Assembly (NCBI RefSeq): GCF_000718775.1
Contig: NZ_JOCB01000134.1
Coordinates: 1-19,347 of the forward strand
DNA: 19,347 bases
Direction: 5' to 3'
Source: Streptomyces sp. NRRL S-31
GTDB lineage: Bacteria; Actinomycetota; Actinomycetes; Streptomycetales; Streptomycetaceae
Part shown: one piece after another, positions 13,715 to 19,347 of the stretch
Numbering within the stretch: the stretch's first letter is position 1
Layout of the letters: each line of letters begins with the position of its first letter
Notes under the pieces: generated by a model
The model's database searches: none
The model's input: only the letters and a program-made list of their open reading frames with translations
What the model was told of the DNA's origin: nothing
Made by a program: the position numbers and the translations under genes

Positions 13715-15361
13715 CTAGGGGACGTGGCGGCGGGCGCGCAGGGCCAGGCTGAGGGCCAGCACCGTCTGCGGGTCGTCCAGGTCGGTGCCCAGCAGCTCGC
13801 CGATGCGGGCCAGGCGGTTGTACAGCGTCTGGCGGTTGAGGTGCAGTTCGCGGGCGGTCTCCGCCTTGCGGCCGGCGTGCGCGAGATAGGTCTCCAGGGT
13901 CGGCAGCAGCGGCGGCCGGGAGCGGCGGTCGTGGTCGCGCAGCGGGCCGATCGCGCGGTCCACGAAGGCCGCGAGGTCGGGGTGGTCGCGCAGCCGCCAC
14001 AGCAGCAGGTCGATGTCGAGGCGCCGGGCGTCGTACCAGGGCCGGTCGGGCAGGCCCTGGGCCGCGGTCGCCGTCTCCGCCGCGTGCCGCAGCCCCGCCG
14101 AGGCCGCCGCCCAGCCGCCGGCCACCCCGACGACCACCACCGGCGGCGGCGAGCCCGGCCGCCGCATCCCGGCCCGCTCCACGCCCGCCCGCAGCGCAGC
14201 CGCCACCCGGTCCGCGACCGCCGCCCGCTCCGGCTCCGAGCGCAGCCCCAGCAGTACCGGCACCCGGCCCTCCACCGGCCGCACGCCCAGCAGTACCGGC
14301 ACCCCCACCGCGGCCAGCTCCTCGGAGACCGCCCGGGCCAGCACCGCCCAGCCCCCGCCCGGGGGCAGGCCGTCGCCGATCCGCATCACCACGGGCAGCA
14401 GCGGGCCGTCACCGGGCTTGAAGCCGAGGACCCGGGCCTGCGCCGGGGCGTCCTCCGCCGTGATCCGGCCCTCGGCGAGATCGGTGAGGAAGTCGCCGCG
14501 CCCGCGCGCCGCAAGCTCCTCCTCCTGGCGGGCCTGCATCAGCACCACGGCGAGGATGCCCGCGGCCCGCTCCGCGGCGATCCGGTGCACCGGCGCCAGC
14601 GGGGAGCGCACCGGCAGCAGCACCAGCCGGGCGCGTACCGAGCCCGACGTGCCGGGCTTGCCGCCCGGCACGTCCACCAGCACCGACCCGGCGGGCGGCG
14701 GGGCCTCCCTGTGCGGGCCGCGCAGCCCCTCCCACACCTGGAGCGGGTCCGCGCCCTCGGGCCCCTCCCCGGCGGCGTACAGCAGCCGGCCGTCGGCCGT
14801 CTCCAGGAAGACCGGGTTGCCGCTGAAACCGGCGAGGATGCCCAGCACCTGCGGCACCCCGCCGCCGCCCAGCAGGGCCTCGGTGCAGCGCCGGTGCACC
14901 TCCTCCGCGCGCTGGAGCAGCGCGTAGTGGCCGTTGACGATCTCGGTGTGGATCTCCTCGGTCACCGTCACGAACGGCACCTCGCGGTGCAACTGGACCA
15001 GTGGCAGCCCGGCCGTCCGGGCCGTGTCCACCAGCGTGGCGGGCAGCCGGGCGAAGCGCGGGCCCAGCTCCACCACCAGGGCGGCGATCCCCCGCTCGGC
15101 CAGCGTCCGCACGAACGCCCGCTGCTCGGCCGGCCGGGTGCCGAGTCCGTAGCCGGTGGTCAGCAGCAGCTCGCCGCCCTTGAGCAGGGAGGCGATGTTC
15201 GGGACCTCGCCCGCGTGCACCCAGCGCACGGTGCGGCCGAGCCGGTCGGCGCCCGCCAGGACCTCCGGCAGCCCGCTGCGCAGGCCGGGCAGTTCCAGGG
15301 CCCGCTGCACGGTGATCCCGGCGCCCTGGGTGTCGAGTCGGTGGTCCGTACGGCTGTCCAT
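13715..15361 (-). CDS. PucR-family transcriptional regulator
   Basis: The protein has 548 residues from ATG 15361. Domain order is typical. The N-terminal PucR/purine-catabolism-regulator sensor-like domain comes first (about 17-140: RALELPGLRSGLPEVLAGAD ... VRWVHAGEVPNIASLLKGGE ... LLLTTGYGLG). A middle degenerate GGDEF-like region follows (about 290-430). The C-terminal PucR helix-turn-helix is about 485-548 (LLPTLETYLAHAGRKAETAR then ELHLNRQTLYNRLARIGELL). Relatives sense metabolites and control purine or amino-acid/nitrogen catabolism; no purine gene is nearby, so the ligand is unknown. The gene starts 43 bp after the stop of the FAD oxidase on the same strand but has its own -10 (TAGCGT) in that gap, and no Shine-Dalgarno. 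Neighbouring position suggests that it may regulate the oxidase (inference). Confidence 0.93.
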   Translation of the reverse strand: MDSRTDHRLDTQGAGITVQRALELPGLRSGLPEVLAGADRLGRTVRWVHAGEVPNIASLLKGGELLLTTGYGLGTRPAEQRAFVRTLAERGIAALVVELGPRFARLPATLVDTARTAGLPLVQLHREVPFVTVTEEIHTEIVNGHYALLQRAEEVHRRCTEALLGGGGVPQVLGILAGFSGNPVFLETADGRLLYAAGEGPEGADPLQVWEGLRGPHREAPPPAGSVLVDVPGGKPGTSGSVRARLVLLPVRSPLAPVHRIAAERAAGILAVVLMQARQEEELAARGRGDFLTDLAEGRITAEDAPAQARVLGFKPGDGPLLPVVMRIGDGLPPGGGWAVLARAVSEELAAVGVPVLLGVRPVEGRVPVLLGLRSEPERAAVADRVAAALRAGVERAGMRRPGSPPPVVVVGVAGGWAAASAGLRHAAETATAAQGLPDRPWYDARRLDIDLLLWRLRDHPDLAAFVDRAIGPLRDHDRRSRPPLLPTLETYLAHAGRKAETARELHLNRQTLYNRLARIGELLGTDLDDPQTVLALSLALRARRHVP

Positions 15362-15367
15362 GCGGCG

Positions 15368-15373
15368 ACGCTA
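15368..15373 (-). promoter_or_regulatory. -10 hexamer TAGCGT for the PucR gene, apparently leaderless
   Basis: On the minus strand TAGCGT lies exactly -12 to -7 from ATG 15361. The context GGTAGCGTC...GCATG is shared with the start region of the small gene at 7607, where TAGCGT is also at -12 to -7. No ribosome-binding site is visible. Confidence 0.5.
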
Positions 15374-15404
15374 CCTGCGACGACGCCGCCGGGACAGCTC
15401 CCGG

Positions 15405-16787
15405 TCAGACCGGCCGGATGTTGTGGTTGAAGCGGAACACGTTGTCGGGGTCGTACCGCCGTTTCACCTTCTCCAGGCGCAGGGTGTTCCCGGCGCCCAG
15501 GCCCGCCCGTACCCGCTCGGGGCCCTCGTCGCCGACGAGGTTGAGGGGCACGTCCCCGGTGCTCCACGGCCGCAGGGCGGCGCGCACCTCCCGCACCCAG
15601 TCGGCCGCCCGCTCGTCGTCGGCCGGGTCCGCCCAGGCCGCGGACGGGTGCGCGGTGAAGGCGGCGTCCCGGTGGGCCAGCGGATACTCGTGCGGTCCGG
15701 CGGCGACCGCCCCGCCCTGTGGGAACAGCGTGTGCCGGGAGCCGGTCGGCACCGGCATGGTGTCCGCGCGGGCGCAGAAGGCGTCCACCGCCTCCTCGGG
15801 CAGCCCGGTCAGGCACTCCGCCGACCAGTGGCCGCGCAGCCCGGGCGGGGCGTCGAACAGGCACTGCGCGTCGGCGTACGGCAGGTCACCGGCCAGCTCC
15901 GCCAGGTGCGGCAGCGCGAGCAGCGGCGCGGCGAGCGTCCGCAGCTCGTCCGCGCCGCCCGCGTACGTCAGCAGCACCGCGCACAGCAGGGTGCCCACCC
16001 GTTCGCGCGGTACGAAGTCCACGGGCGGGCCGGTCAGATACAGCACGGCGCCACCCAGCGCGTCGGGGCCGCCGCGGACGACGTCACGGAAGGCGCGGAC
16101 CGCCGCCGGGCCGGACGCCGGCGGACACAGCAGCAGCACCACGGAGAACCGCGGCAGTTCGTGCAGTTCCAGGGTGAGCGCGGTGGCGATGCCGAAGTTG
16201 CCGCCCCCGCCGTGCAGCGCCCAGAACAGCTCGGGGTTCTCGTCGGCGTTCGCGTGCACCCGCTCGGCGTCCGCGGTCACCAGCTCGATGCCGAGCAGGT
16301 TGTCGGCGGCCAGGCCGAAGGCGCGGTCCAGCCAGCCGGTGCCGCCGCCGAGGACGAAGCCGGCGACGCCGGTCGTCGAGGCCCGCGCGCCGGTGGTCGC
16401 GAGACCGTACGGCTGGGTGGCCCGGTCCAGGTGGCGCATCGTGGCGCCGCCCTCGACCCGCACCGCCTCGGCCGGCGGGTCGACCGCGACCCGGTGCATC
16501 CGGCGCAGGTCCACCACGAGCGCGCCGTCCCCCAGCGCCGTACCGGCCACGCCGTGGCCGCCGCCGCGCACGGCGATGCGCAGGTCCAGCTCCCTGCCGA
16601 AGCGCACGGCCCGCACCACGTCGGCCGCGTGCGTGCAGCGGGCGATCACCGCCGGCCGCCGGTCGATCCGCGCGTTGAACACGGCGCGGGCGTCGTCGTA
16701 GCCCGCGTCGCCCGGGGCGAGCACCTCGCCGGCCAGGTCCTCACGGAGCGCGGCGAGGGCCCGGTGCGCCGTGCAGAAGGGCGCCAT
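15405..16787 (-). CDS. FAD-binding oxidase, BBE (berberine bridge enzyme)-like
   Basis: The protein has 460 residues from ATG 16787, with AAGGGG about 6-12 bases upstream. An N-terminal FAD_binding_4 (PCMH-type) domain carries the IAVRGGGHGVAG loop (71-82), whose H78 is the usual site of covalent attachment to the FAD 8-alpha carbon. GARASTTGVAGFVLGGGTGW (133-152) and FWALHGGGGNFGI follow. The C-terminus YDPDNVFRFNHNI is the classic BBE-domain ending. In bicovalent relatives a cysteine sits in the segment aligned to RASTTG; here it is Ala/Ser/Thr, so only one covalent link is predicted. No Tat or Sec signal is seen. Such enzymes oxidise sugars, alkaloids or other alcohols with oxygen; the substrate is unknown. 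It is flanked on the same strand by the GH15 gene (80 bp upstream) and PucR (43 bp downstream). A likely -10, TACGCT, lies at 16819-16824 on the minus strand. Confidence 0.92.
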   Translation of the reverse strand: MAPFCTAHRALAALREDLAGEVLAPGDAGYDDARAVFNARIDRRPAVIARCTHAADVVRAVRFGRELDLRIAVRGGGHGVAGTALGDGALVVDLRRMHRVAVDPPAEAVRVEGGATMRHLDRATQPYGLATTGARASTTGVAGFVLGGGTGWLDRAFGLAADNLLGIELVTADAERVHANADENPELFWALHGGGGNFGIATALTLELHELPRFSVVLLLCPPASGPAAVRAFRDVVRGGPDALGGAVLYLTGPPVDFVPRERVGTLLCAVLLTYAGGADELRTLAAPLLALPHLAELAGDLPYADAQCLFDAPPGLRGHWSAECLTGLPEEAVDAFCARADTMPVPTGSRHTLFPQGGAVAAGPHEYPLAHRDAAFTAHPSAAWADPADDERAADWVREVRAALRPWSTGDVPLNLVGDEGPERVRAGLGAGNTLRLEKVKRRYDPDNVFRFNHNIRPV

Positions 16788-16867
16788 GGCGTCCCCTTCC
16801 CGCAGGGGTCCACCTCCCAGCGTAGGCGGACCCGCCCGCCGACGACCCGGGCCCGCGAACCTCCTGG

Positions 16868-18670
16868 CTAGCCCCCGTAGGCGCCGGACGCGGTCAGTCG
16901 CAGCGCGGTGTCGATCAGCGGGACGTGGCTGAACGCCTGCGGGAAGTTGCCCACCTGGCGCTTCAGCCGCGGGTCCCACTCCTCGGCGAGCAGACCGAGG
17001 TCGTTGCGCAGCGCGAGGAGCTTCTCGAACAGCTTGCGGGCCTCGTCCACCCGGCCGATCATCGCCAGGTCGTCCGCCATCCAGAACGAGCAGGCCAGGA
17101 AGGCGCCCTCGTCGCCGGGCAGACCGTCGACACCCGCGTCCGCGCCCTCCGTGGGGTAGCGCAGGATGAACCCGTCCGGGGTGGACAGCTCGCGCTGGAT
17201 CGCCTCGATCGTGCCGATCACCCGCTTGTCGTCCGGCGGCAGGAAGCCCATCTGAGGGATCAGCAGCAGCGAGGCGTCCAGCTCCCGGGAGCCGTACGAC
17301 TGGGTGAAGGTGTTGCGCTCCTCGTCGTAGCCCTTCTCGCACACGTCCCGGTGGATGTCGTCGCGCAGTTCCTTCCAGCGCTCCAGCGGGCCGTCCGCGT
17401 CGCCCGACTCGATCAGCTTGATCGTGCGGTCCACCGCGACCCAGGCCATCACCTTGGAGTGCACGAAGTGCCGGCGCGGGCCGCGCACCTCCCAGATGCC
17501 CTCGTCCGGCTCCTGCCAGTGGTCCTCCAGGTAGCGGATCAGCTTCAGCTGGAGCAGGGAGGCGTAGTCGTTGCGGGCCAGACCCGTCATGTGACCCAGG
17601 TGCAGTGCCTCGGTGACCTCGCCGTACACGTCCAGCTGGAGCTGGTGCGCGGCGCCGTTGCCGACCCGGACCGGGGCGGAGTCCTCGTAGCCGGGCAGCC
17701 AGTCCAGTTCGGCCTCGCCCAGCTCGCGCTCGCCGGCGATGCCGTACATGATCTGGAGGTTCTCCGGGTCGCCGGCGACCGCCCGCAGCAGCCACTCGCG
17801 CCAGGCGCGGGCCTCCTCGCGGTAGCCCGTGCGCAGCAGCGAGGACAGGGTGATCGCCGCGTCCCGCAGCCAGGTGTAGCGGTAGTCCCAGTTGCGCACG
17901 CCCCCGATGTCCTCCGGCAGGGAGGTGGTGGGCGCGGCGACGATGCCGCCGGTCGGGGCGTAGGTGAGCGCCTTCAGGGTGATCAGCGAACGGACCACCG
18001 CCTCGCGGTACGGCCCGTGGTACGTGCAGTGCTCGACCCACTCGCGCCAGAAGTCCTCGGTCGCCTCCAGGGCGCCCTCCGGCTCCGGCAGCGGCGGCGG
18101 CTCCTTGTGCGAGGGCTGCCAGGAGATGGTGAACGCGATCCGGTCACCCGGGGCGACGGTGAAGTCCGCGTAGGTGGTCAGCGACTTCCCGAAGGTCTCG
18201 GCCTCGGTGTCGAACCAGACGGAGTCCGGTCCGGCGACGGCCACCGTGCGGCCCTCGTGCTTGTGCACCCACGGCACCACCCGGCCGTAGGAGAAGCGCA
18301 TGCGCAGGGCCGAGCGCATCGGCACCCGGCCGGTGACGCCCTCCACGATCCTGATCAGCTGCGGGGCGCCGTCGCGCGGGGGCATGAAATCGGTCACGCG
18401 GACCGTGCCGCGCGGGGTGTCCCACTCCGACTCCAGGATCAGCGAGTCGCCGCGGTAGCCGCGCCGGGCGGCCACGGGCGGCTTGGCGTCGGCGGCGTGC
18501 GCCGGGCCGAGCCGCCAGAAGCCGTGCTCCTCGGTGCCCAGCAGGCCGGCGAAGATGGCATGCGAGTCGAAGCGGGGCAGGCACAGCCAGTCCACCGTGC
18601 CGTCCCGGCAGACCAGCGCGGCGGTCTGCATGTCTCCGATGAGTGCGTAGTCTTCGATGCGCCCGGCCAC
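16868..18670 (-). CDS. Glycoside hydrolase family 15 protein (trehalase/glucoamylase-like)
   Basis: The protein has 600 residues from GTG 18670 (MAGRIEDYALIGDMQTAALV...), chosen because GGAG lies six bases upstream; GTG 18694 would add eight residues (VAVRLELH) with a poor site. The N-terminal trehalase-like beta domain begins with IEDYALIGD and DWLCLPRFDS (27-36). The C-terminal (alpha/alpha)6-barrel begins around IVAAPTTSLPEDIGG and the diagnostic NWDYRYTWLRDAA (about 257-270), with further conserved segments LIPQMGFLPPDD and FLACSFWMADDLA. In mycobacteria, close relatives of this architecture are trehalases; others hydrolyse alpha-1,4-glucosides, so the substrate is probable rather than certain. 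There is no secretion signal, which suggests intracellular trehalose or glycan turnover. Length and motifs look complete. The gene is divergent from pyrG across a long intergenic region. Confidence 0.93.
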   Translation of the reverse strand: MAGRIEDYALIGDMQTAALVCRDGTVDWLCLPRFDSHAIFAGLLGTEEHGFWRLGPAHAADAKPPVAARRGYRGDSLILESEWDTPRGTVRVTDFMPPRDGAPQLIRIVEGVTGRVPMRSALRMRFSYGRVVPWVHKHEGRTVAVAGPDSVWFDTEAETFGKSLTTYADFTVAPGDRIAFTISWQPSHKEPPPLPEPEGALEATEDFWREWVEHCTYHGPYREAVVRSLITLKALTYAPTGGIVAAPTTSLPEDIGGVRNWDYRYTWLRDAAITLSSLLRTGYREEARAWREWLLRAVAGDPENLQIMYGIAGERELGEAELDWLPGYEDSAPVRVGNGAAHQLQLDVYGEVTEALHLGHMTGLARNDYASLLQLKLIRYLEDHWQEPDEGIWEVRGPRRHFVHSKVMAWVAVDRTIKLIESGDADGPLERWKELRDDIHRDVCEKGYDEERNTFTQSYGSRELDASLLLIPQMGFLPPDDKRVIGTIEAIQRELSTPDGFILRYPTEGADAGVDGLPGDEGAFLACSFWMADDLAMIGRVDEARKLFEKLLALRNDLGLLAEEWDPRLKRQVGNFPQAFSHVPLIDTALRLTASGAYGG

Positions 18671-18699
18671 GTGCAACTCCAGTCGAACGGCCACGTCAC

Positions 18700-18716
18700 G
18701 CCCCCGCGCAGGGGGC
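18700..18716 (-). other. GC-rich hairpin in the GH15 gene leader
   Basis: GCCCCC (18700-18705) and GGGGGC (18711-18716) form a perfect 6-bp stem with a 5-base loop. It lies 30-46 nt upstream of the preferred GTG 18670 and only 6 nt upstream of the alternative GTG 18694. It could influence translation or mRNA stability; nothing in the sequence proves a role. Confidence 0.35.
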
Positions 18717-19083
18717 TGTCGCTTAGTGCGGTCAAGGGAAGGGTTTTGTGTGTCGTTGAGCGGTGAAGCAAAGCAGCCCGCCGAGCCCTGAGGCAAAACG
18801 ACAGTCCTTGCTCAACGAACTGCCGCGCTCTCGTTGTTCCGGGTGGTACAGGCGGGGGTGTGCCGTCGTTCCGGCCGGGCTCGGCAGTGAGTGTCCGAGC
18901 AGGATACGACGCACGTAGATGATGTGCGCGCCGCTCCGGGCAACCGATGTGGGCCGAACGAGTGAGCGCCGGGTGACGACCGTGTGTCCGGGTGGGGCGA
19001 AAGGTGACACGAGTGACACGGGTGGGTTCGTGCTGTGCCCAGACGAGCGCGGAGCGTGGTCGGAAGCCATGTCGTCCAGGCGC

Positions 19084-19092
19084 TGATACCCT
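19084..19092 (+). promoter_or_regulatory. Candidate extended -10 promoter for pyrG
   Basis: TGATACCCT combines TACCCT (19087-19092) with an upstream TG one base away, the extended -10 pattern that can work without a strong -35; indeed no -35 is visible. Initiation near 19099 would give a leader of about 110 nt before the pyrG start, long enough for leader regulation. Confidence 0.42.
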
Positions 19093-19212
19093 GGTAGCCC
19101 GTGGACCGGTGGGAGACGAACCCCCGAACCGCAGCGACGGCACCCCCGGAAGTCTCCGGACGGGCGGCCGCACCGCATCACAGACAGCGACCACGGGAGC
19201 CCCCTCTTGGCC

Positions 19213-19347
19213 ATGACGCCCAATTCCACGACGACCAAGCACATCTTCGTCACCGGGGGTGTCGCCTCCTCGCTCGGCAAGGGTCTGACCGCCTCCAGCC
19301 TGGGCATGCTGCTCAAGGCCCGCGGACTGCGTGTCGTGATGCAGAAG
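19213..19347 (+). CDS. pyrG: CTP synthase, N-terminal 45 codons (gene continues past window)
   Basis: The visible product begins [20 protein letters not shown] and continues with [14 protein letters not shown] and [23 protein letters not shown] is the strongly conserved start of the CTP synthase amidoligase domain and its ATP-binding P-loop-like segment. The enzyme makes CTP from UTP, glutamine and ATP in the cytosol. ATG 19213 is taken as start by similarity to relatives; TTG 19207, two codons upstream in frame, has better spacing to GGAG at 19196-19199 (7 against 13 bases) and may be the true initiator. The C-terminal glutaminase domain lies beyond the window. Confidence 0.95.
   Translation, partial: MTPNSTTTKHIFVTGGVASSLGKGLTASSLGMLLKARGLRVVMQK

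Larger units (their letters stand above)
18671..19212. other. Divergent intergenic region between the GH15 gene and pyrG
   Basis: I see no credible protein gene in this roughly 540-bp stretch. Structures present are a 9-bp inverted repeat, TCGTTGAGC (18753-18761) with GCTCAACGA (18810-18818); a tandem GTGACACG at 19004-19011 and 19013-19020; an inverted pair CGCAC/GTGCG around 18910-18930; and a small hairpin CCGGA-agtc-TCCGG (19146-19159) in the presumed pyrG leader. These could be operators or leader structures for pyrG or the GH15 gene; none matches a class I can name. Confidence 0.5.

Noticed and set aside
15405..18041. 878-codon extension of the FAD oxidase frame back through the GH15 gene
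   Set aside because: The first 400 or so codons are an out-of-frame reading of GH15 on the same strand; the oxidase fold and ribosome site start at 16787.
1..19347. Mobile element, phage, toxin-antitoxin or defence island
   Set aside because: No transposase, integrase, terminal inverted repeats, tRNA attachment site or nuclease/toxin-like gene was seen; the region looks like core chromosome.

Overview
The window is very GC-rich chromosomal DNA from an actinomycete, almost certainly Streptomyces or a close relative. Four things point there: G/C-ending codons throughout, the 5S rRNA sequence, the conserved block tlyA-nadK-recN leading to pyrG (also present in mycobacteria), and an iron-regulator box of the DmdR/IdeR type. 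Gene starts mix Shine-Dalgarno starts with apparently leaderless ones.

Layout. (1) Bases 1-155 hold the 3' part of a 5S rRNA and a strong intrinsic terminator, so the window opens at the end of an rRNA operon. (2) Bases 189-1734 encode a TPR-like protein with a long RDD/RGG repeat N-terminus and an acidic tail. The reading frame breaks once near base 776, where one extra C separates the repeat half from the TPR half. A perfect 22-bp hairpin separates this gene from a converging DUF1015 gene (3091-1808, minus). (3) A NagD-type HAD phosphatase gene (3166-4194) precedes an iron-box-controlled ferric-siderophore importer: two FecCD permeases and one ATPase (4252-7207), with no binding protein. 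(4) An SCP2-type lipid-binding protein (minus) is divergent from a small unknown protein, tlyA, nadK and recN. The divergent promoter is built as an inverted repeat in which each arm carries a -10 hexamer. (5) Between recN and pyrG lie a short MraY/WecA-like membrane protein and a GT4 glycosyltransferase on the plus strand. On the minus strand, written 5'->3', are a GH15 trehalase/glucoamylase-like enzyme, a BBE-type FAD oxidase and a PucR regulator. The window ends 45 codons into pyrG.

How the genes work together. The tlyA-nadK-recN set is a housekeeping block (ribosomal RNA methylation, NADP synthesis, DNA break repair). The permease-permease-ATPase set is a complete membrane engine for siderophore uptake that must borrow a lipoprotein receptor encoded elsewhere. 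The MraY-like protein and the GT4 enzyme suggest a small envelope glycan or lipid-linked sugar function. PucR may control its adjacent FAD oxidase.

I found no mobile element, CRISPR array, tRNA or phage gene. The points most worth a second look are the frameshifted repeat/TPR gene beside the rRNA operon, the recurrent TAnnnT hexamer exactly 12-7 bases before several start codons, the symmetrical divergent promoter at 7572-7601, and the unusual gene content between recN and pyrG.
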